Positions 43,767-51,676 of a DNA stretch of 64,000 bases are shown here, piece by piece. The stretch spans positions 18,680 to 82,679 of the forward strand of contig JAYUJH010000028.1 of assembly GCA_043765375.1 (NCBI GenBank). Direction: 5' to 3'. The stretch is from JAYUJH01 sp043765375. Its GTDB lineage: Bacteria; Pseudomonadota; Alphaproteobacteria; Rickettsiales; UBA998. Every line of letters begins with the position of its first letter. The first letter of the stretch is position 1. Both the position numbers and the translations under genes were made by a program. The notes under the pieces were generated by a model. That model saw only the letters and a program-made list of their open reading frames with translations. It was not told where the DNA came from and did not search any database.

Positions 43767-44294
43767 CTAATCCCCTAAGCTACTTTCATAAATACAGGTT
43801 TGTTCTGAATATTCAATGGTTTTTTTCTTGTTTTCTTCGTTTGTCTTTGAATCTATTAAGATTTTAACGGCTTCATTAAATTGATGTGAATCTATTATTG
43901 CTTGAATGATTTTAGTTTTCACTTCTCCTTCTGGAAGTAATCCAATTGCTATGCTGTCGTTAATTTTATCTATCTCTATTTTAACATCCTGTTTTATTTC
44001 GTTCTTTAATGATTCTCTGCTTTGCTGAATGCGATATTGAAGCCAAATGAGTGCAAAACCTAAAAAAGTTACTAATATTGCACTAAATGCAAGTTGATTG
44101 CTTGCAGTTGACAAAACATTTTCAATATGCTGATTAACTATATCATATTTTCTGTCTAAAATCATCTCATAATGTATTTGTAGCTCAATATCTTTATCAA
44201 GGGCAGATAGATTGCCCATGTCCAACTGTAATTCATATGATTTTTGTAAATCTAACGAATTATATTTAATTGTTGAGGTTGCATTATTGTTCAT
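43767..44294 (-). CDS. Coiled-coil single-helix membrane protein paired with ImmA 1
   Basis: Unrecognised protein of 175 residues. A helical N-terminal half (LQKSYELQLDMGNL...YDIVNQHIENVLSTAS) leads to one transmembrane helix at residues 67-87 (AFSAILVTFLGFALIWLQY), then a charged coiled coil (QQSRESLKNEIKQDVKIEIDKIND) and a Lys/Glu-rich tail. I chose the ATG at 44294 because it follows the aspS stop by 4 bp; a longer frame would overlap aspS. It is cotranscribed with the metallopeptidase 4 bp downstream. It might tether or be cleaved by that enzyme; this is inference. Confidence 0.72.
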   Translation of the reverse strand: MNNNATSTIKYNSLDLQKSYELQLDMGNLSALDKDIELQIHYEMILDRKYDIVNQHIENVLSTASNQLAFSAILVTFLGFALIWLQYRIQQSRESLKNEIKQDVKIEIDKINDSIAIGLLPEGEVKTKIIQAIIDSHQFNEAVKILIDSKTNEENKKKTIEYSEQTCIYESSLGD

Positions 44295-44298
44295 AAAG

Positions 44299-46149
44299 TT
44301 AAGCGGCTTCTTCACCATTCCCAACAGTTCGTTCGCTGTCAATCACACCCTTCGCCTTAGCGGAGAGTTGCAAGTTTAGTTCCCGCAATTGCTTATCATC
44401 AACAATGGCGGGGGCGTTCATCAGCAAATCTTGCGCCCTTTGATTCATTGGAAATGCTATCACTTCGCGGATATTCGGCTCATCAGCAATCAGCATTACC
44501 ATGCGGTCAATTCCTGGGGCGATACCACCATGCGGCGGTGCGCCATAATGAAATGCTTTCCATAATGCGCCAAACTTGCGCTCAATCGCTGATTCATCAT
44601 AGCCCGCAATTTCAAATGCTGCTCGCATAATATCGGGGCGGTGGTTACGGATTGCACCAGACGAAAGTTCCACCCCGTTACAGACAATATCATATTGATA
44701 TGCAAGGATTTTTAACAATTCTTCACGGTTACCTTTGGCAGCAAGCAACGCCTCCAACCCGCCTTGGGGCATTGAAAATGGATTATGTGAAAAAATGATT
44801 TTTTTCTCCTCAGCGTCCCATTCATAATAAGGAAAATCAACAACCCAACAAAACTTGAAGATATTTTTATCAATTAATTCTAACTGAGTTCCAACTTCAG
44901 TTCGCACTTTACCCGCAATATTCGCTGCTTCATCAGGCGTGCCGCTGGCAAAAAATACGCTATCACCATTTTTTATTCCCACTTTTGCGCATAAAACAGC
45001 CAATTTATCTTGTGGTAAAAACTTCGCAATTGCTCCTTTTGCCACGCCGTCATTATCCAATGTGATGTAAGCCAAGCCTTTTGCCCCATTTTCTTGCGCA
45101 AATGCTATCATTTTATCAAAGAAACTTCTCGGTTTGTCCGCCGTATTTGGTGCTGGAATTGCCCGCACCGCAAGCCCTTTGCTCGCCATATCAGCGAATA
45201 TTTTGAACTCTGTGCCAGCCCAAATATCCGCCACTTCGCAAATCTCAATTGGATTGCGCAAATCAGGTTTATCGCAACCATATTTAAGCATCGCCTGCGT
45301 GTAAGGAATGCGTGGAAATGCTTCTGTGCCAACATTTTTGCTAGAAAACTCTGTGAATAATTCACGCACCACTGGCTCAATCACGCCGAACACATCTTCT
45401 TGCGTGGCAAAACTCATTTCCATATCTAACTGATAAAACTCCCCCGGTGAACGGTCAGCCCTTGCATCTTCATCACGAAAACATGGTGCAATTTGAAAAT
45501 AGCGGTCAAAGCCAGAAGTCATCAGTAATTGCTTGAATATTTGCGGAGCTTGTGGCAGTGCATAAAACTTGCCCGCATGAACACGGCTTGGCACGAGATA
45601 ATCCCTCGCTCCTTCAGGTGATGAACTGGTGAGAATTGGTGTTTGAATCTCCAAGAAATTAAGAGCAGTCATTTTTTGGCGCAAACTTGAAATCACCTTA
45701 GAGCGCAACACAATATTATTATGCAGTTTTTCACGGCGCAAATCTAAAAAGCGATATGTAAGCCTTGTTTCTTCAGGGAAATCACGCTCGCTATTCACCT
45801 GTAACGGCAATGGTTCAGCGAGGGATTCCACATGACAATCGGTGATTTTCACCTCAATTGCTCCAGTGGCAAGTGTTGCATTAACCGCCTCTTGAGTGCG
45901 AGAAACAACCGCACCTTGCAATGTTATCACAGATTCATTTTTTAAGCCTGCCACCACTTCAAACAGCGCATTTTCAATAATATTTTTATCTACCACGCAT
46001 TGAGTGATACCATAATGATCGCGCAAATCTACAAATATCAACTGCCCATGATCCCGCACACGATGCACCCAACCTGAGAGTTTGACTTGCTCACCTGCAT
46101 GACTTTCGGTTAATTCGTTGCAATTATGGCTGCGATAAATATGGTTCAT
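44299..46149 (-). CDS. aspS: Aspartyl-tRNA synthetase
   Basis: Class IIb synthetase (616 residues) that charges tRNA-Asp, and probably tRNA-Asn as well in organisms using the amidotransferase route. N-terminal OB-fold (VKLSGWVHRVRDHGQLIFVDLRDHYGITQ), class II motif 2 FRDEDARADRSPGEFYQLDMEMSF, the bacterial insertion domain, and motif 3 GAPPHGGIAPGIDRMVMLI near residue 545. The start at 46149 is supported by GAGG nine nt upstream. First gene of a run with the membrane-protein/ImmA pair and lipB. Confidence 0.96.
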   Translation of the reverse strand: MNHIYRSHNCNELTESHAGEQVKLSGWVHRVRDHGQLIFVDLRDHYGITQCVVDKNIIENALFEVVAGLKNESVITLQGAVVSRTQEAVNATLATGAIEVKITDCHVESLAEPLPLQVNSERDFPEETRLTYRFLDLRREKLHNNIVLRSKVISSLRQKMTALNFLEIQTPILTSSSPEGARDYLVPSRVHAGKFYALPQAPQIFKQLLMTSGFDRYFQIAPCFRDEDARADRSPGEFYQLDMEMSFATQEDVFGVIEPVVRELFTEFSSKNVGTEAFPRIPYTQAMLKYGCDKPDLRNPIEICEVADIWAGTEFKIFADMASKGLAVRAIPAPNTADKPRSFFDKMIAFAQENGAKGLAYITLDNDGVAKGAIAKFLPQDKLAVLCAKVGIKNGDSVFFASGTPDEAANIAGKVRTEVGTQLELIDKNIFKFCWVVDFPYYEWDAEEKKIIFSHNPFSMPQGGLEALLAAKGNREELLKILAYQYDIVCNGVELSSGAIRNHRPDIMRAAFEIAGYDESAIERKFGALWKAFHYGAPPHGGIAPGIDRMVMLIADEPNIREVIAFPMNQRAQDLLMNAPAIVDDKQLRELNLQLSAKAKGVIDSERTVGNGEEAA

Positions 46150-46280
46150 TATTTCAATCCTCAAAAGATTTGGCATTATTCAAATTGATTTATAAAATAA
46201 TTAGCGCAAATGTCAATAAATCTTATGAGTGGGCGCAAATGTTGTGAATATTAAACAAATATCAAACTAAAATATCAAGT

Positions 46281-47426
46281 TCATGATAATTTATTTTTGA
46301 AATCTTCATAGCCAAATGATTTTATCAGACGATACTCACCATTTTCTTCCAACACCCCAATATCTGGCAAAGGAACGCCATTGAAACTTGTATTTTTCAC
46401 CATACTATATTGCATCATATCAGTAAATATAACATTATCACCCGCCTGCAATGGTTTGGCGAAATTGTAAGTCCCGATAATATCACCTGTTAAGCAAGTA
46501 TTGCCCGCTAAAATATATTGATGCGAATGAGAAGCATTCTCATTATTTGCGTCATCAATAATCGCCACATCACCAATCACATTTGGACGATATGGAACTT
46601 CCAACACATCGGGCATATGGCAAGTGGCTGAGGCGTTCAAAATAGCGATATTTGCACCGCCACAATGCACCACATCAATCACTGTTGCAACCAGATATCC
46701 CGCATCATAAACATGTGCTGCGCCAGATTCCATGATAATGCGCAAATTAAATGTTGTTTGCATGTGGTTAATGGCGGCAATCAACGCCTCTACATCATAA
46801 TTTGTATGGGTGAAATAATGCCCTCCCCCAATATTCAAATAATCAATATGATGCAAAATATGCGGGGCAATATCGCATAAATGCGCAAGCAAAGCGGTGG
46901 AATCTGCTGCCATATTTTCGCATAAATTATGAACATGTAATAGGTTGATGTGGCTTAAAACTTCGGGCGTTATGTCTGATATAGTCACGCCAAAGCGAGA
47001 TGTTGAGTTTGACGGGTCGTATATCGGGTTGTTCTGCACTAGCGATAAACGAGGATTAATGCGCAATCCCCGCACTTTGAACTGCTCACCATAAGCGGTT
47101 AATTGCTTGATTGAGTTGAAGGATATATGCTGACAAATCGGAGCAAGTTGGGCGATATCATCGGCTGAAAAAGCGGGGCAGTAAGCATGGACTTCACCAC
47201 AAAAATGCTCATGTCCAAGCCTTGCTTCATATAGCCCACTTGCCGTTGTGCCATCAAGCACTGTTGCAAACTCATTAAATATGGCAAACATGGAAAATGC
47301 TTTGGTCGCCAGCAACATGGTGCAATTTGTTGATTGTTTGATATGCGCTGCAATACGCAAATTAGCCCGTATTTTAGCCATATCCGCCACATAAGCGGGG
47401 GTATTAATGTGGTTGAGGATTTTCAT
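46281..47426 (-). CDS. nspC: Carboxynorspermidine/carboxyspermidine decarboxylase
   Basis: PLP-dependent fold-III decarboxylase of the alternative spermidine/norspermidine pathway. PLP lysine in LLATKAFSMFAIF near residue 37, TTASGLYEARLG, HNLCENMAAD, the glycine-rich YLNIGGGHYFTHTNYDVE near residue 208, ESGAAHVYDAGYLVATVIDVVH near 250, and the Cys-containing AGNTCLTGDIIG near 320. Its 381 residues are typical. The ATG at 47426 comes 1 bp after the stop of the small membrane protein, so it is cotranscribed with the second ImmA pair. Its usual partner, carboxynorspermidine synthase, is not in the window. Confidence 0.92.
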   Translation of the reverse strand: MKILNHINTPAYVADMAKIRANLRIAAHIKQSTNCTMLLATKAFSMFAIFNEFATVLDGTTASGLYEARLGHEHFCGEVHAYCPAFSADDIAQLAPICQHISFNSIKQLTAYGEQFKVRGLRINPRLSLVQNNPIYDPSNSTSRFGVTISDITPEVLSHINLLHVHNLCENMAADSTALLAHLCDIAPHILHHIDYLNIGGGHYFTHTNYDVEALIAAINHMQTTFNLRIIMESGAAHVYDAGYLVATVIDVVHCGGANIAILNASATCHMPDVLEVPYRPNVIGDVAIIDDANNENASHSHQYILAGNTCLTGDIIGTYNFAKPLQAGDNVIFTDMMQYSMVKNTSFNGVPLPDIGVLEENGEYRLIKSFGYEDFKNKLS

Positions 47427-47427
47427 G

Positions 47428-47748
47428 TTATTTGTTGTCTGAAGTAGAATCTTTAAGTAATTTAACGAAAAATCCTGCCACTCCCCCAACTGCAAAAATT
47501 GTTACTCGTTCAATTGTTTGAATTGATTGAGGTTCAACGGAATTATTATCTAATAAATATATTCCATATAAATATGCTGAAAACGCTATTGCGGTGGATA
47601 ATGTTAAACAAATTATGAAAATTATGACGGCTAAACAAAAGACAATCCAATTATATAATTTTTGTTTGCGACGTTCGGAAATATCCTCCTTGACCTCTGC
47701 GTTTAGGCTTTCTTCAAAGGTAGTATTATATTCTTTATCATTATTCAT
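47428..47748 (-). CDS. Small membrane protein paired with ImmA 2
   Basis: Unrecognised 106-residue protein: an acidic cytosolic N-terminus, a long hydrophobic region at residues 33-65 (one long or two short helices, WIVFCLAVIIFIICLTL...AIAFSAYLYGIYLL), a short polar loop and a further hydrophobic segment at 82-97 (VTIFAVGGVAGFFVKLL), ending in a polar tail. Its ATG overlaps the stop of the metallopeptidase gene by 4 bp (ATGA), and nspC begins 1 bp after it, so translation is coupled on both sides. Not similar by eye to the partner of ImmA 1 beyond being a membrane protein. Confidence 0.72.
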   Translation of the reverse strand: MNNDKEYNTTFEESLNAEVKEDISERRKQKLYNWIVFCLAVIIFIICLTLSTAIAFSAYLYGIYLLDNNSVEPQSIQTIERVTIFAVGGVAGFFVKLLKDSTSDNK

Positions 47749-48254
47749 GATGCAGATACAAGCCCCAGACTTAATGCTCTATAGTATGTTGCATCTTTGG
47801 AAACGCCAAAAAAATCTGCAATATCTTGAATCTTTGGCTCTGCTCCCAGTGCTTGCCACGCTTTGATGAAGTGATTAGTTGGCATAAGCAAGTTAGCAGC
47901 AAATTGATTGGCTTCTAATTCTCTTCCACGATATTCAAAGTCAATTATGTCACCGTCTCTGTCTATAACTCTATGTTCCTCTAAATAATCACGATGAATC
48001 ACAAAATGTGCAATTTCATGGGCTATAGTAAATCTTCTTCTCACCGCAGCTTTTCTTTCATTGATAATTATGCTAACTTCACCCTTTTCATTAATTTGGA
48101 TATGACCATCTTTACCCTTAGCATAATTTTTAGACTGTTCAATTCTAATCCCTAGATTGTCGCAAATCTGTCCAATTTGAACCATTGGCTTAATTGAAGG
48201 TAATCCTTGAAGTAATTCCTGAGCTTTGCTTTCTATCTCTTCTCTCATTATCAT
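47745..48254 (-). CDS. ImmA/IrrE-family metallopeptidase (pair 2)
   Basis: Second ImmA/IrrE-like metallopeptidase, 169 residues from the ATG at 48254 (an upstream TTG is less likely). RRRFTIAHEIAHFVIH carries the zinc site at residues 79-83, and RELEANQFAANLLMP near 110 the third-ligand region. It is clearly of the same family as the protein at 43214 but diverged, with HEIAH for HEIGH. No DNA-binding partner is adjacent. Order here is ImmA then membrane protein, the reverse of pair 1. Substrate unknown; repressor cleavage or a toxin/immunity-like role are possible. Confidence 0.86.
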   Translation of the reverse strand: MIMREEIESKAQELLQGLPSIKPMVQIGQICDNLGIRIEQSKNYAKGKDGHIQINEKGEVSIIINERKAAVRRRFTIAHEIAHFVIHRDYLEEHRVIDRDGDIIDFEYRGRELEANQFAANLLMPTNHFIKAWQALGAEPKIQDIADFFGVSKDATYYRALSLGLVSAS

Positions 48255-48303
48255 AAATGATATTATATATAACGTAAATCGCTTTTGCAAGTAATTATGA
48301 TAT

Positions 48304-48831
48304 TTACAATTTCAACAATTTTTTGCGAATGTCGGGTTCGGAGGTGGATTCACCAAGCCAGATTCCCATGAATGCTTGTTCCATTTCAGCGTTACGTAAC
48401 ACGCCCGTTGATTTGCCATTATGGCAGAAAAATAATCCCATATTCGGGCGATAAACCGCAGATATATTATCACCTTCCACGACATTTGGCAAAAGTGGGG
48501 GCAAAATCCGTTTGAAATCTTCCAACATCACTGCATCAACATTTTTATTATGCTGCAATTCCTCCAGACTCCGTTCCACAAAATCTTCGCCGTCAATATC
48601 CACAAAATATGTGAGATGCAGGGCGTGGGGGGAGTTCATGTTCCATTTTGGGGAATCACTCCAAAACTCTACATCATAAACATGGAACAACAACTTGTTG
48701 AGGGTAGCAGTGCCTTGAGGTTTGCTGCTTTTAACAACTGAGGCAATGCAAGGCGGCGCAGAATTAGCAATATTTGCGGTGTAAAAAATCAAAAAACAAC
48801 ATAACATCAAAATATATTTTTTCATAAACAT
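48304..48831 (-). CDS. Chalcone-isomerase-like exported protein
   Basis: Exported protein of 175 residues with signal peptide at 1-24 (ending ANSAPP). The pattern LNKLLFHVYDVEFWSD near residue 45, ALHLTYFVDIDGEDFVERSLEEL and the ending FMGIWLGESTSEPDIRKKLLKL is that of the bacterial chalcone isomerase-like family (Pfam Chalcone_3), whose members are periplasmic and of unknown function. It is the first gene upstream of the ImmA 2 pair, with a 49-bp gap. The start may be either of the first two Met codons. Confidence 0.82.
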   Translation of the reverse strand: MFMKKYILMLCCFLIFYTANIANSAPPCIASVVKSSKPQGTATLNKLLFHVYDVEFWSDSPKWNMNSPHALHLTYFVDIDGEDFVERSLEELQHNKNVDAVMLEDFKRILPPLLPNVVEGDNISAVYRPNMGLFFCHNGKSTGVLRNAEMEQAFMGIWLGESTSEPDIRKKLLKL

Positions 48832-49188
48832 GGTATATCGTTTTTTTATGAAAATAGCAAAATTAAAATATATGGGAAAAAATCATATAAAATAATGGGA
48901 AAAAATCATAGTGGAAATTAGAAATAATGATTGCATTGTTTATATTGTTGAACGTAGATGATGTTGGCAATGCTTTATTAAAGTCACGTAACATATAATT
49001 AGAATTATCTTGCAAATATTAAAGCATTTTTAATAAAAATAGCTGGTGATGTTGGCATTTTTGCGCTATTATGTAAAATAAATTATAGTCTTAGCTCTAT
49101 TTATAGTCTTAGCTCTAAAATAATAATACACATAGATACACATCAGATAATTAACAATCCATCAGATAAATCATACGGATAAATCATA
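48832..49188. promoter_or_regulatory. Repeat-rich divergent intergenic region upstream of iscS
   Basis: The 357-bp gap between the divergent chalcone-isomerase-like gene and iscS contains three direct-repeat sets: ATGGGAAAAAATCATA at 48872-48887 and 48895-48910; TTATAGTCTTAGCTCTA at 49083-49099 and 49101-49117; and GATAAATCATA at 49165-49175 and 49178-49188, touching the iscS start codon, with CATCAGATAA at 49141 and 49160. No IscR-type palindrome is obvious. These could be regulator sites for iron-sulfur control or simply slippage products in AT-rich DNA. Confidence 0.45.
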
Positions 49189-50457
49189 ATGCAATTAGCA
49201 GCCAATAATGAAGCAAATCATACCCCTGATAATAAGGCGCAGTTGGTGCAATTTCCAATTTATTTGGATAATCAATCAAGCACCCAAACTGACCCTCGGG
49301 TGATGGAAGCGATGATACCATATTTCATGCAAAAGTTTGGCAATCCACACTCACGTTCGCATTCATTCGGGTGGGAGGCGGAGGCAGCGATAGAGCAGGC
49401 TCGGTTGCAAGTTGCGCATTTGATTGGTGCATCGGAGAAAGAAATAATATTCACATCTGGCGCAACTGAATCAAATAACATGGCAATCAAAGCGGTGGGG
49501 CGGTTTTATAAAGATAAGAAGAACCATATTATCACATTGGTAACCGAACATAAATGCGTGTTGGATTCCTGCCGTCACATGGAGCGTGAAGGGTTTGAGG
49601 TGACATATTTGCCAGTGCAAAGCGATGGATTGGTGGATTTGGAGCAGTTGAAATCCGCAATCAAACCAACAACTTTACTTGTTTCCATCATGGCGATTAA
49701 TAACGAAATCGGCGTAATTCAACCGCTAAAAGAGATTGGAGCGATTTGTCGGGCGAATGATGTGTTGTTTCACACTGATGCAGCGCAAGCATTTGGCAAA
49801 ATCCCGCTTAATGTTGATGAAATGAATATTGATTTGATGAGTATATCGGGGCATAAGATATATGCGCCCAAGGGGATTGGTGCATTATATGTTCGTCGTC
49901 GCCCCCGCGTGCGCATGGAAGCATTGATTAATGGGGGAGGGCAGGAGCGTGGTATGCGTTCAGGAACATTGCCAACCCCGCTAGTTGTGGGGCTTGGGGT
50001 TGCAGCAAAAATCGCTGGAGCGGAGATGGAGCAGGAGAAAATCCGTATTGATAATTTAGCAAATCGTTTCACTAGTGCGATATTAGATGATATTGATGAC
50101 GTGTATCTCAACGGTAACCGCACGCAACGCTGGCTTGGCAATATCAATCTTAGTTTCGCATATATTGAAGGCGAGTCCATGATTATGGCAATCAAAGATT
50201 TGGCAGTATCGTCAGGGTCGGCTTGCACATCAGCCTCGCTTGAACCGTCTTATGTGTTGCGTTCGCTTGGTGTGAGTGAGGAATTAGCGCATACTTCAAT
50301 TCGGTTTGGCATCGGGCGGTTCACCACGGAAGCGGAAATTGATGCGGCGATTCAAATTGTTAAACGTAGTATTGATAAGTTGCGAGCATTAAGCCCATTA
50401 TGGGAGATGGCGCAAGAAGGAATTGATATTAGCGCAATAAAGTGGGCTCAACATTAG
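49189..50457 (+). CDS. iscS: Cysteine desulfurase IscS
   Basis: PLP enzyme that draws sulfur from cysteine for iron-sulfur clusters and tRNA thiolation. IYLDNQSSTQTDPRV near residue 24, FTSGATESNNMAIK, the PLP lysine in SISGHKIYAPKGIGALYVRR near residue 226, and the persulfide Cys in SSGSACTSASLEPSYVLRSLG near residue 345. The group I loop with SSGSACTSAS identifies IscS rather than SufS. Its 422 residues include a short N-terminal extension. First gene of iscS-iscU-iscA; IscR and the chaperone/ferredoxin genes are not in the window. Confidence 0.95.
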   Translation: MQLAANNEANHTPDNKAQLVQFPIYLDNQSSTQTDPRVMEAMIPYFMQKFGNPHSRSHSFGWEAEAAIEQARLQVAHLIGASEKEIIFTSGATESNNMAIKAVGRFYKDKKNHIITLVTEHKCVLDSCRHMEREGFEVTYLPVQSDGLVDLEQLKSAIKPTTLLVSIMAINNEIGVIQPLKEIGAICRANDVLFHTDAAQAFGKIPLNVDEMNIDLMSISGHKIYAPKGIGALYVRRRPRVRMEALINGGGQERGMRSGTLPTPLVVGLGVAAKIAGAEMEQEKIRIDNLANRFTSAILDDIDDVYLNGNRTQRWLGNINLSFAYIEGESMIMAIKDLAVSSGSACTSASLEPSYVLRSLGVSEELAHTSIRFGIGRFTTEAEIDAAIQIVKRSIDKLRALSPLWEMAQEGIDISAIKWAQH

Positions 50458-50550
50458 TGGGGACTGCTCAGCATTAATTGGGCGGAATATGAATATGGTG
50501 CAACATTAAAATAAAAACAATATTAAAAATAATTTAAGGAGTAAAATAAA

Positions 50551-50985
50551 ATGGCATATAGCGAACAATTATTGGATCATTACAACAACCCACGCAATGT
50601 TGGGGCGATGGATAAAGCGGATCAAAATGTTGGCACAGGTTTGGTTGGTGCGCCCGCTTGTGGTGATGTAATGAAGTTACAAATCAAAGTGAATGATGAT
50701 GGCGTGATAACTGATGCAAAGTTCAAAACATTTGGTTGTGGCTCAGCGATTGCATCAAGTTCATACGTCACTGAAGTAGTGCGGGGCAAAACGGTTGATG
50801 AAGCGATGCAAATGAAAAATACCGAGATTGCTAAACATTTGTCCCTCCCGCCCGTGAAGATTCATTGCTCAGTTTTGGCGGAAGATGCAATCAAAGCTGC
50901 GGTTCGTGATTATAAAATGAAGCATAATATGCTAACAGATGCAGAAAAAGCCGAGCATTTGCGTAGCATTCCAAATGTGGCTTAA
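50551..50985 (+). CDS. iscU: Iron-sulfur cluster scaffold IscU
   Basis: Scaffold on which 2Fe-2S clusters are built with sulfur from IscS. The three cluster Cys lie in GAPACGDVMKLQIKV, FKTFGCGSAIASSSYVTE and KIHCSVLAEDAIKAAVRDY; the LPPVKIHCS motif recognised by the HscA chaperone is present, implying HscA is encoded elsewhere. Its 144 residues are typical. Clear AGGAG ribosome-binding site; 93 bp after iscS. Confidence 0.96.
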   Translation: MAYSEQLLDHYNNPRNVGAMDKADQNVGTGLVGAPACGDVMKLQIKVNDDGVITDAKFKTFGCGSAIASSSYVTEVVRGKTVDEAMQMKNTEIAKHLSLPPVKIHCSVLAEDAIKAAVRDYKMKHNMLTDAEKAEHLRSIPNVA

Positions 50986-50990
50986 TTGAT

Positions 50991-51326
50991 ATGGCAACAC
51001 CAATTATTTCCATTTCAGATGGTGCAGCGGATAAAATCAAGGCGTTAGTCGCAGCAAGGGCTAAACCGACCGAGGGCGTGCGGGTGAATATCAAAACCCG
51101 TGGTTGCTCTGGCTTATCATATAACATTGAATATGCTGAAACAATCGGCAAATATGACGAGCTGGTGGAGGAAAAAGGTGTGCGGGTGCTGATTGACCCT
51201 AAGGCAATCATGTTTTTGATTGGTTCCGTCATGGAATATGAGGAGGATAAGTTCAAAAGTGGGTTCACCTTCCGCAACCCTAATGAAAAAGGCAAATGCG
51301 GTTGCGGTGAATCATTCCATATTTGA
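50991..51326 (+). CDS. iscA: A-type iron-sulfur carrier IscA
   Basis: Carrier protein for iron-sulfur clusters. The conserved Cys in KTRGCSGLSYNIEYAE near residue 37 and the C-terminal GKCGCGESFHI supply the three ligands. Length 111 is typical. It starts 5 bp after iscU, so it is cotranscribed. No terminator follows clearly. Confidence 0.95.
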   Translation: MATPIISISDGAADKIKALVAARAKPTEGVRVNIKTRGCSGLSYNIEYAETIGKYDELVEEKGVRVLIDPKAIMFLIGSVMEYEEDKFKSGFTFRNPNEKGKCGCGESFHI

Positions 51327-51676
51327 GGGGCGTGCTAGTTTCAACGTTTTTGCGTAATGAATATTTTGTGTAATCTAATTGCAGGTTGCCTTCAATGAAA
51401 TTAGCAATTTTAAGGGTAAATTATTATGGATAAAGGAAAAAGCAAAATTAAATGCGCAAATTGAGTTGAAATAATAATTATAGATATCATCATTCGCTGT
51501 TATGACAAGTTTTTCACTATTATGATGTTATTTAACACTCTAGCAACCAGTCATACCAGCGCAGTCTGGTATCCATAAGTCTTCAGTAATATTAGTTGTT
51601 TGGATAATTTTTCATACTCCCAACATATTATTTTTTTTAATAAAATATTAATAACATTTCACCAAAACAACCAACA
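51327..51676. other. Intergenic stretch between convergent iscA and xseA
   Basis: 350 bp without a credible gene, AT-rich. It contains one full copy of the dispersed palindrome at 51550-51576. I see no clear terminator hairpin with T-run; the repeat itself may act as one for these convergent genes. Confidence 0.5.
51550..51576 (+). repeat. ATACCAGC/GCTGGTAT repeat copy
   Basis: GTCATACCAGC, then GCAG, then TCTGGTATCCATA: palindromic arms ATACCAG/CTGGTAT around a short loop. One of six copies or half copies in the window, all in non-coding gaps. Confidence 0.8.
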
